The notes under the pieces were generated by a model. It searched no databases, was not told the DNA's origin, and was given only the letters and a program-made list of their open reading frames with translations. 64,000 bases of DNA from Corbicula japonica (Eukaryota; Mollusca; Bivalvia; Venerida; Cyrenidae). The translations under genes and the position numbers were made by a program. Each line of letters starts with the position of its first letter. The stretch's first letter is position 1. Positions 57,130 to 64,000 of this stretch are shown piece after piece. The stretch is from contig JAZAYU010001088.1 of NCBI GenBank assembly GCA_038501625.1, positions 1-64,000 on the forward strand, read 5' to 3'.

Positions 57130-57335
57130 TAATGGTAGTGTAGGGGATAAGGTGACAGACGCTCATTTGCGTTGTGGGTTCAAACCCCACTGTGGTTACG
57201 ACCTTAGCTTTTTTTATAAGACACCAGAACTGATTTTTCCAGAAAGCGGACTCGAAAGTGATTCGAAAAGCTTCAATCTTCCTTCACAATCGAGCTTAAA
57301 TAAGTTGCTATAAACTAAACTAAACTAAACTTGTT
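57130..57335 (+). mobile_element. tRNA-derived SINE
   Basis: A-box TAGTGTAGGGG (57136-57146) and B-box GGTTCAAACCC (57177-57187) form an internal RNA polymerase III promoter with tRNA-like spacing. The body follows (AGAACTGATTTTTCCAGAAAG, GCGGACTCGAAAGTG) and a (TAAAC)n tail at 57311-57331. It does not fold as a functional tRNA. Such SINEs are copied by LINE enzymes recognising the tail. Confidence 0.8.
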
Positions 57336-57348
57336 TACAATTAAACTT

Positions 57349-57561
57349 CTTAGTCGACTTGTTACACTTTCATGTTTGTTTAAGTCAAGTACCAAACTTG
57401 TTCTTAGTCGACTTGTTACACTTTCATGTTTGTTTAAGTCAAGTACCAAACTTGTTCTTAGTCGACTTGTTACACTCTAATGTTTGTTTAAGTCAAGTAC
57501 CAAACTTGTTCTTAGTCGACTTGTTACACTCATATGTTTCTTTAAGTCAAGTACCAAACTG
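57349..57561 (+). repeat. 54 bp tandem repeat, four units
   Basis: Units start with CTTAGTCGACTTGTTACACT at 57349, 57403, 57457 and 57511. Decayed relatives of the unit lie on both sides: 57085-57125 before the SINE, 57590-57850 after the array, and 63895-63960 beyond the LTR element. The frame at 57359-57676 (18-residue period) is a by-product. Confidence 0.92.
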
Positions 57562-58092
57562 TTTTATATTTTATCTTCATATGCAACTTGTTTTATTTTC
57601 ATGTCATTTTATTTATGTGCCAAACAGTATCATTTTAATTTCATTTTCAACTTGTTTCACTTTAATGTTCTTTTAGTAAAGTGCCAAACAGTATTATTTT
57701 ACTTTCTTAGTCGACTTGTTTCACTTTCATGTTTGTTTTGTTTTAGTAAAGTACGTAAACAGTATTATTTTACCTTCATAGTTTTCTTGTTTTACTTTCA
57801 TTTTTTTAGTTCACTTCCATGTTTTACAAAGTTAAATGCTAACAGCATTATTGTTTACCCAAAGAATGTGAGCTTGTTACACTATTAAATAAAGTGCCAA
57901 GCAGAATTATAGTTTAACCCATCCTTGCAAATGGTAATTGTATCTGCCTTGCGACCAGTGCAGATCAAGATCATCCTGCACATCCTTGCAGTCTGATCAT
58001 GATCTCTACTGTTTGCTATTTAGTCAGTAAGTTTTTCATGAAAATTCTGATGAACTATAAATGGTACTGTCCAAATTGAAAGATGGAGTAGT
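57562..58092. other. decayed 54 bp-repeat sequence, 5' flank of LTR element
   Basis: T-rich sequence with weak copies of the 54 bp unit to about 57850, then unmatched sequence to the GTAGT target duplication at 58088-58092. Confidence 0.5.
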
Positions 58093-58792
58093 TGTCAAGA
58101 ATAATCTTCAGCTGTTTTCTATTGAATTGTCATTTTTTTTGCTATGTTTTATTTATGTTGTTTCAAAGGCACGAAACAGATAGCAATACTTCTAAATTAT
58201 TTTATTAGGCATTTTACTAAGCTTTCATTTACAGTTTATTTCAAGTTAATACGATATTTCAAACATAAGTTATAAGTATTTTAATGCATTAAAAGAAACA
58301 CAGTTTTATTACGATATTTTAAGACGTCGTTTATATTGTGACGTCACGTCATTTGTTTGCAATCCGGTTCGTGCCGTTGCTAAATAAAGATTGTGAAATA
58401 AAGAAACCGGTTGGTTCTTAAATAGCTTACCGGAAAAAAAAATATTTTTCCGAGGGGAGACTTTCAAATTGTCAAAATTATTGTCTCAGGACAATAACAA
58501 GTAGGTCCGGGAAGAGGTCTGCTGCTATGTAAAGAAGCAAGTCCAGTGGTGTAGCAAGACTAACAGGCATAATACGTCCAGGAGAAGAAGCAAGTCCAGC
58601 GGTGCAGCAAGTCTAACAGGCGTAGTACGTCCAAGAGGAGAAGCAAGTCTAAACAGTGCAGCAAGTCCAAGGGTAGCACGTCCACATATCGTAGCAAGTC
58701 AAGCAAGACCATCATTCAGCAAGTCTGTTGCATCCAGAATTAGTTAAGACATAGTCACCTCAAGTAGTAACCCACCTAGTCAACGTTCGACA
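58093..58792 (+). repeat. 5' LTR
   Basis: 700 bp, TGTCAAGAAT...ACGTTCGACA. It contains a CRE palindrome TGACGTCA (58339-58346), a TATA-like TAAATAAAG (58381-58389), CCGGTTGG and ACCGGAAA blocks, and a 53 bp tandem repeat at 58533-58690. It differs from the 3' LTR at 58340, 58383, 58528 and 58763. Confidence 0.97.
58533..58690 (+). repeat. 53 bp tandem repeat inside the LTR
   Basis: AGAAGCAAGTC recurs at 58533, 58586 and 58639. Each unit also has GCAGCAAGTC/GTAGCAAGAC and TACGTCCA/CACGTCCA elements. It is duplicated in the 3' LTR at 63601-63758. It lies downstream of the TATA-like site, so it would be in the transcript leader. Confidence 0.85.
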
Positions 58793-58794
58793 AT

Positions 58795-58812
58795 TGGGGG
58801 CTCGTCCGGGAT
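58795..58812 (+). other. primer-binding site, tRNA-Pro
   Basis: TGGGGGCTCGTCCGGGAT is exactly complementary to the 3' 18 bases of animal tRNA-Pro including CCA, two bases after the LTR end. The same primer is used by several gammaretroviruses, here by convergence or common use. Confidence 0.93.
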
Positions 58813-58854
58813 TTTCTACAAGGTTAAATACTAAAATATCTTCTGGATAGCATC

Positions 58855-59205
58855 ATGAACTGCGAAGAATGGTTAAAAATCGGTGAGAGGCTAGGTTTAG
58901 CAGGACAGGACTTAGCGTTGTTTATACGGGAAAAAGAGGCAGAGGTTCTAGCACGAGAAGAGAGGTTACAGAGAAGAGACGATGAACGAAGGAAATTGGA
59001 AATGCAGTTCCAATTACAGATAAAGCAACAAGAGTTAGAAATTGAAAGGCTTCGGGTCAATAATGTAGTCAACGAGACCAGTAGCAAGGCATTAAGGCCG
59101 AAGTTACCAAAATTTGACGAGAAACAAGACGATATGGACGCGTATATAGAAAGATTGAGAGGTTTGCTAAAAGCCAGAACTGGAGTGAAGACACTTGGGC
59201 AGTAA
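58855..59205 (+). pseudogene. gag: gag, N-terminal part (frame 1), 116 codons
   Basis: From ATG 58855, the first ATG 43 bases after the primer site. Residues ~20-65 form a highly charged coiled coil (EKEAEVLAREERLQRRDDE, then a QLQIKQQELEIERL heptad stretch), followed by LPKFDEKQDDMDAYIERLRG, a segment that in related Gag proteins opens the capsid-like region. The frame ends at TAA 59203-59205. The continuing protein is in another frame (WAVSLSSLLTGKGLEVY at about 59196-59246), so a one-base indel lies at about 59165-59195. Because it falls in mid-domain, it looks like a mutation and not a programmed shift. Confidence 0.85.
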
Positions 59206-61613
59206 GTTTGAGTTCGCTATTGACTGGTAAAGGGTTGGAAGTCTATACGAGCATGTCTCCATCAGGAGCTAGTGATTATAAGGCCTTGAAGGTGGCTGTA
59301 CTGAAGCGATACCAACTGACTGAAGAAGGTTTTAGGACAAAGTTTCGGACGAGTAAGCCAGAACAAGGAGAAACCAGATTGAGAAGATATTTTACACGGT
59401 GGACAGAAATGGCAGATGTAGAGAGTACCTATGAGGCTCTTTGTGACTTAATGATAAGAGAGCAATTTATCAGGACTTGCTCATTAGAGTTATCATTATT
59501 TTTGAAAGAAAGAGCGCCGTGCTCGATGGAGGAAGTCACCAGATTGGCTGAGCAGTACACAGAAGCCCATGGTGGAAGGATATCTTCGAATAGGTCGACA
59601 CCAAATGTACCGAAACGTCAAGATGAGGATAAGACTATACAGAGTTCTACTACAATAGTACCACACAGAGAATCAAATGACAGAAGAAGAGAAAAGACCT
59701 GTTACAATTGCAATCGAAAGGGCCATATCGCCAAGGAATGCAGAATGCCAAAAACTGATAGAAAGATATCTGCTGCGTGCACCAACCTTAAAGTACTAGA
59801 ATCTATAGAAGAATGTACAGAAGATGGACATCTGAGACTGGCCAATGGAGACTCGCTCCCCATAATTTCAGCGAGTTGTACACTTGAGATGTTAGAGGGA
59901 GAGCGGAACTTGGACCTGAGACAGGGATTAGTCGGAAGTAAAGCAGTGAAGGTATTAAGAGACACAGGTTGTGAAACGGCAGCTGTGCGAAGACATTTAG
60001 TCAGAGAAGACCAGTTCTTAGATAAGAAAATTGTGATGATTACTATTGATGGTGTAGCCAAAGTTGTTCCTGTTGCTAAGATCGAGGTCGACACGCCATA
60101 TTTTACGGGAGAGATAGAGGCGATGGTGCCTAAGACACTTATCTGTGATCTTGTCTTAGGGAATATTCCAGGGGTGCTCAACCAAGCAAGTCCAACCTGG
60201 CAAGATTCCATTAGTGTTGCTTCAGCGGTATTGACAAGGGCACAGAAAATATGCAAGGAACGACCACAGAATGCATTAAGCGTCCCAGTACCATCATGCA
60301 AGAAAGAAATAGATATAAAGATATTGAAAGAAAGACAACGAGAAGACGAATCATTGACCAGGCTATGGAGTAACGCTTCCGAAGGTGTACAAAACGAAAC
60401 TAGGAGTGGTGCTTTGTATAAGTATAAAGTTCAAAAAGGAGTATTGTACCGAATATTTGAGCCTAAGAAAGTAATTCCAGACCAGGAAATCAAACAGATT
60501 GTGGTACCGAAGACTTTGAGGGGAAGAGTAATGGAACTCGCCCATGAGTCCATCATAGGAGGTCATCTTTCAACAAAGAAAACAGAGGATAGGATCCTGT
60601 CCAGTTTCTTTTGGCCAGGGATGACTGGAGATGTTACGCGTTTCTGTCGCTCATGTGATATTTGTCAGAAAACCATTCCGAAGGGAAGAGTGATGAAAGC
60701 ACCGCTAGGAGAGATGCCAATTATAGAAGAACCATTCCATAGGGTAGCAGTGGACATCGTTGGACCAATAACACCAGTGTCTGAAAGTGGAAACAGATAC
60801 ATATTGACCATAGTAGATTATGCCACAAGATACCCTGAAGCAGTTGCATTACCGAGGATTGACACAGAAAGAGTTGCCGAGGCCCTCTTAGATGTCTTCG
60901 CAAGAGTTGGTTTTCCTAGTGAAGTTCTGAGTGACAGGGAAAGCCAGTTCACCTCAGACCTTATGAAAGAAGTAAGTCGCCTGATGTCGATAAAGCAATT
61001 ATTCACCACGCCATACAATCCTAAGTGCAATGGATTATGTGAACGTATAAATGGAGTGTTAAAAGGTATGTTAAAGAAGATGTGCCAAGAAAAACCAAGA
61101 GACTGGGATAGATACCTTGCAGCAGTTTTGTTTGCATATAGAGAAGTGCCACAGGCCAGTACTGGGTTTTCACCATTCGAATTACTGTATGGTAGAACAG
61201 TGCGAGGACCAATGCAAGTTTTAAAAGAACTGTGGACGGAGGAAGATATACCAGAGACACAAAACACTTACCAGTATGTTTTAGATTTAAAACACCGTTT
61301 AAAGGAGACATGCAAACTAGCCATGGAAAGTCTGAAGAAAGCCCAAACAACACAAAAACATCATTATGACAAGAGAGCACGAAGACGGAGTCTGAATGTT
61401 GGGGACAAAGTCTTAGTTCTTCTTCCGACTGATAAGAACAAAATGCTGTTGCAATGGAAAGGACCGTACGAAGTCACCAAGAAAATTAATCAAATGGACT
61501 ACAAAGTTCAAGTTGGTACAAGAGTTGCTACATACCATATAAACCTTCTGAAGAAATATGAAGAGAGACAAAAGGATATTATAGCAGCAAGCCTAGCGGT
61601 TATTGAGCCATAA
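59196..61613 (+). CDS. pol: gag (C-terminal)-protease-integrase, open frame of about 805 codons
   Basis: Numbered from 59208. Residues ~35-118 are a SCAN-like capsid segment (EEGFRTKFRTSK, LRRYFTRWTEM, LCDLMIREQFI, LSLFLKERAP, EVTRLAEQYTEA). C165-x2-C-x4-H-x4-C is a retroviral-type zinc knuckle (CYNCNRKGHIAKEC, 59700-59741). DTG at 252 is an aspartic protease site. Integrase: H446-x3..H and C480/C483/C486 form the HHCC zinc domain; D516 (AVDIVGP), D576 (LSDRESQF) and E612 (NGLCERING) give the DDE triad with 35 residues between the last two. The C-terminus (residues ~725-790) is a GPY/F-type module (QWKGPYEV). The frame ends at TAA 61611-61613, after which RT continues in the same frame. The real start is upstream, in the shifted gag part. 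Confidence 0.93.
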   Translation, partial: WAVSLSSLLTGKGLEVYTSMSPSGASDYKALKVAVLKRYQLTEEGFRTKFRTSKPEQGETRLRRYFTRWTEMADVESTYEALCDLMIREQFIRTCSLELSLFLKERAPCSMEEVTRLAEQYTEAHGGRISSNRSTPNVPKRQDEDKTIQSSTTIVPHRESNDRRREKTCYNCNRKGHIAKECRMPKTDRKISAACTNLKVLESIEECTEDGHLRLANGDSLPIISASCTLEMLEGERNLDLRQGLVGSKAVKVLRDTGCETAAVRRHLVREDQFLDKKIVMITIDGVAKVVPVAKIEVDTPYFTGEIEAMVPKTLICDLVLGNIPGVLNQASPTWQDSISVASAVLTRAQKICKERPQNALSVPVPSCKKEIDIKILKERQREDESLTRLWSNASEGVQNETRSGALYKYKVQKGVLYRIFEPKKVIPDQEIKQIVVPKTLRGRVMELAHESIIGGHLSTKKTEDRILSSFFWPGMTGDVTRFCRSCDICQKTIPKGRVMKAPLGEMPIIEEPFHRVAVDIVGPITPVSESGNRYILTIVDYATRYPEAVALPRIDTERVAEALLDVFARVGFPSEVLSDRESQFTSDLMKEVSRLMSIKQLFTTPYNPKCNGLCERINGVLKGMLKKMCQEKPRDWDRYLAAVLFAYREVPQASTGFSPFELLYGRTVRGPMQVLKELWTEEDIPETQNTYQYVLDLKHRLKETCKLAMESLKKAQTTQKHHYDKRARRRSLNVGDKVLVLLPTDKNKMLLQWKGPYEVTKKINQMDYKVQVGTRVATYHINLLKKYEERQKDIIAASLAVIEP

Positions 61614-62546
61614 ATAGAAGACCAACCTGGAGTTGTAGATGATGAAAACTTACTAGACTTACCAAGGACGATAACGTCAGAGGCCTACACAGATGTCAAG
61701 ATTTCTGAGAAACTCACCAAAGAACAGAAGCAACAAGTGCTAGATATACTCCAGCAATACAGTGACGTTTTTACCGAACGACCGGGAACAACAACCATAA
61801 CAGAACATGTTGTGGAACTCACGGATAAGACTCCAGTTAGAGTGAAACAGTACCAAATGCCATACGCAAAACGCAATGATGTAGATATTGAAGTTGAAAA
61901 CATGCTACAAGCAGGCATTATCGAACCCGCCAATTCAGACTACAACTCTCCTATAGTGATAGTGAAGAACAAAGATGGGAGTAACAGATTTTGCGTAGAC
62001 TTCAGGAAGTTGAATGCTAAAACCAAGTTCGACACAGAACCGATGGCAAATATAGATGATATACTAGCGAAGCTGACGGAGAACAAGTTCTTTACGAAGA
62101 TAGACTTAACTAAAGGATATTGGCAGATTCCTATGGCAGCAGGATCTCGTCATGTTACAGCGTTTTCGACTCACAAAGGAAGTTACCAGTTCAAAAAGAT
62201 GCCGTTTGGAATGGTAAATTCTGGAGCCACGTTCAACCGCATGATGCGACAACTATTAAATGGTTGCAGCTATGTAGACAATTATGTAGACGACATCCTT
62301 GAACATACCGTTACGTGGGAAGAGCACCTAGATACACTTCTGATGATACTGGACAGAATAAGAAAAGCAGGTCTAACAATTCGACCATCAAAATGTTTCA
62401 TTGGATTTAACAACATTGGCTTCACTGGACATACTGTCGGAAATGGAGTAGTGCAGATGGAAGAAGAAAAGGTCGAACGAATCAAACAGGCAGAAATACC
62501 CAAGACCAAAAGACAAGTGAGAGCTTTTCTTGGATTAGCTGGATAG
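61614..62546 (+). pseudogene. pol: reverse transcriptase, in frame after a TAA
   Basis: Open from 61614 in the same frame as the integrase part. A linker (ENLLDLPRTITSEAYTDVKI) leads to LTKEQKQQVLDILQQYSDVF and the RT fingers. Motifs: RFCVDFRKLNAKT, FFTKIDLTKGYWQIPM, FKKMPFGMVNSGATF, catalytic YVDD at 62283-62294, FIGFNNIGFTGH. The frame stops at TAG 62544-62546 inside the conserved LGLAG-YRKF segment, where family members have Tyr, so this is a nonsense mutation. The TAA at 61611 could be read through or be another mutation. All RT catalytic residues are present. Confidence 0.9.
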
Positions 62547-63172
62547 TATAGGAAGTTCATCCCCATGTTTTCAGAAGTAGCAACACCCCTAACAGACCTG
62601 ACCAAGAAAGGACAACCGAATGATGTCAAGTGGAACCCAGCCGCTATTAGAGCATTCAACACCTTGAAAGAGAAATTGACACGGGCACCAATTTTGCGAC
62701 TCTACCAGATTTCAACAAACCATTTATTCTTCAAACAGATGCTTCAGAAGTTGGAGTTGGAGCGGCCTTGTTACAGAAATATGACGATGCCGTATTTCCA
62801 GTCGCCTTTGGAAGCAACAAATTACTTCCCCGAGAGAAGAATTACTCTGTAACAGAGAGAGAAGGTTTAGCAATAATATTCGGGATCAAGAAATTCCAAA
62901 AGTACCTGTACGGAAAAGAGTTCATAATCCAGACAGACCACAGTGCGTTAACATATATCCAAAGAGGTAAATTGGAAAATGGAAGAGTTATGAGGTGGGC
63001 TTTATTCCTGCAGAACTACAAATTCAAGATAGAAGCAATCAAAGGATCTGAAAATATCATTGCCGACTACCTGAGCAGAGAAGGAAACACAGCAAACAAA
63101 ATCATTCTTGAAGAAAAGAACGAGGAAAAAGATGAACGTTTTCCTAGAAAAGGGGGTTATTGTCAAGAATAA
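62547..63172 (+). pseudogene. pol: RT connection and RNase H, with frameshift near 62700
   Basis: 62547-62705 continues RT (YRKFIPMFSEVATPLTDLTK, WNPAAIRAFNTLK) in the old frame up to PILRL. From about 62706 the sense frame is different (PDFNKPFILQTDASEVGVGA), so one base is lost or two gained at 62700-62706. The RNase H part has the DAS acid (QTDASEVG), the Glu region (NYSVTEREGLAIIFG) and QTDHSALTYIQ, followed by NIIADYLSR. The stop TAA (63170-63172) lies in the first twelve bases of the 3' LTR, so the LTR itself supplies the end of the protein. Confidence 0.88.
63146..63156 (+). other. polypurine tract
   Basis: AGAAAAGGGGG ends four bases before the 3' LTR, the plus-strand primer position in LTR retrotransposons. 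It overlaps the 3' end of the pol frame. Confidence 0.88.
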
Positions 63173-63860
63173 TCTTCAGCTGTTTTCTATTGAATTGTCA
63201 TTTTTTTTGCTATGTTTTATTTATGTTGTTTCAAAGGCACGAAACAGATAGCAATACTTCTAAATTATTTTATTAGGCATTTTACTAAGCTTTCATTTAC
63301 AGTTTATTTCAAGTTAATACGATATTTCAAACATAAGTTATAAGTATTTTAATGCATTAAAAGAAACACAGTTTTATTACGATATTTTAAGACGTCGTTT
63401 ATATTGTAACGTCACGTCATTTGTTTGCAATCCGGTTCGTGCCGTTGCTATATAAAGATTGTGAAATAAAGAAACCGGTTGGTTCTTAAATAGCTTACCG
63501 GAAAAAAAAATATTTTTCCGAGGGGAGACTTTCAAATTGTCAAAATTATTGTCTCAGGACAATAACAAGTAGGTCCGGGAAGAGGTCTGCTGCTAAGTAA
63601 AGAAGCAAGTCCAGTGGTGTAGCAAGACTAACAGGCATAATACGTCCAGGAGAAGAAGCAAGTCCAGCGGTGCAGCAAGTCTAACAGGCGTAGTACGTCC
63701 AAGAGGAGAAGCAAGTCTAAACAGTGCAGCAAGTCCAAGGGTAGCACGTCCACATATCGTAGCAAGTCAAGCAAGACCATCATTCAGCAAGTCTGTTGCA
63801 TCCAGAATTAGTTAAGACATAGTCACCTCAGGTAGTAACCCACCTAGTCAACGTTCGACA
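63161..63860 (+). repeat. 3' LTR
   Basis: 700 bp, four substitutions from the 5' LTR. Here the CRE is TAACGTCA (63407-63414) and the TATA box is intact, TATATAAAG (63449-63457). An ATAAAG-containing region follows. Flanked by GTAGT at 63861-63865. Confidence 0.97.
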
Positions 63861-63865
63861 GTAGT

Positions 63866-64000
63866 CCATTTTAGAAGTTAGTAAGGTAAAGGTTAATTTA
63901 ACTTATACATTTAGTCAACTTGTTACACATGTATATTTTGTCACTTAAGTTCTTAGTTGACCCTAATAAGTCAAGACAATTGATATATATTGTCATCTTC
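63866..64000. other. 3' flank of LTR element, decayed 54 bp repeat
   Basis: TTTAGTCAACTTGTTACACATGTATATTTTGTCACTTAAG resembles the 54 bp unit of 57349-57561 (CTTAGTCGACTTGTTACAC; GTTTAAGTCAAG). The LTR element therefore landed within the decayed end of that repeat field. Confidence 0.55.

Larger units (their letters stand above)
58093..63860 (+). mobile_element. complete Gmr1-type Ty3/Gypsy LTR retrotransposon, 5768 bp
   Basis: Two 700 bp direct LTRs (58093-58792 and 63161-63860) begin TG, end CA and are flanked by GTAGT at 58088-58092 and 63861-63865. Between them are a tRNA-Pro primer site, gag with SCAN-like and CCHC parts, protease, integrase, reverse transcriptase, RNase H and a polypurine tract. 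Integrase precedes RT, unlike ordinary Ty3/Gypsy and retroviruses but as in the Gmr1 lineage first described from Atlantic cod. The coding part has two frameshifts and two stops; the LTRs differ by only four substitutions. No envelope gene is present. Confidence 0.95.

Noticed and set aside
57134..57205. functional tRNA gene
   Set aside because: A and B boxes fit, but the acceptor arms do not pair and a SINE body and tail follow.
57359..57888. 105- and 134-codon frames with LLHFHVCLSQVP-type repeats
   Set aside because: Translation of a 54 bp DNA repeat and T-rich flank. No protein signal.
59702..60301. 199-codon antisense frame in the retrotransposon
   Set aside because: It is the complement of the intact gag-protease-integrase frame and shows no domain.
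60818..61380. antisense frames of 149 and 119 codons opposite integrase
   Set aside because: Shadow of the integrase coding strand. No independent support.
58093..63860. endogenous retrovirus
   Set aside because: The tRNA-Pro primer site recalls some retroviruses, but there is no envelope gene, and integrase precedes RT, unlike any retrovirus.

Overview
The window is AT-rich, repeat-dense animal DNA with no bacterial or viral gene organisation. A short repeat with a GGCCATAACTCT core, a (GGAC)n stretch and a GGGGGCATA end, a type I know from bivalve genomes, together with an expanded lineage-specific BTB/POZ family, points to a bivalve mollusc. The species cannot be fixed from the sequence.

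Layout. 1-7.3 kb holds foldback palindromes, a ~640 bp non-coding repeat and a 1.3 kb inverted-repeat element with an older retroelement fragment inside. 7.6-8.8 kb is a dead BTB gene. 10-16.6 kb and 17.2-23.2 kb are two copies of one segmental duplication; each carries a BTB gene (386 and 366 aa, minus strand) and one fragment of a reverse-transcriptase retroelement. The copies differ by clean insertions (a TTAA-type MITE and a SINE-like repeat in copy 1, a TA-type MITE in copy 2), and each copy acts as the empty site for the other. 23.3-44 kb is almost all decayed repeats: Penelope-like reverse-transcriptase fragments, L1/Tx1-like LINE pieces, a broken Tc1 transposase and 640 bp repeats. 44.3-48.4 kb holds two satellites around another BTB pseudogene. 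49.1-52.7 kb is a near full-length but decayed LINE ORF2. 55.4-56.2 kb holds the end of a probable host gene (DUF4806-like) with splice sites and a polyadenylation signal.

The best-defined object is a complete LTR retrotransposon at 58093-63860. It has 700 bp LTRs differing at 4 positions, a 5 bp target duplication (GTAGT), a tRNA-Pro primer site and a polypurine tract. Its domain order is gag (SCAN-like, then a CCHC knuckle), protease, integrase, reverse transcriptase, RNase H. Integrase upstream of RT in a Ty3/Gypsy-type element is the hallmark of the Gmr1 lineage. The copy is young by its LTRs but carries two frameshifts and two in-frame stops.

Only two BTB genes and the DUF4806-like exons look like host coding sequence. 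The rest is mobile-element debris, and it records insertion, duplication and unequal-exchange events clearly enough to order some of them.
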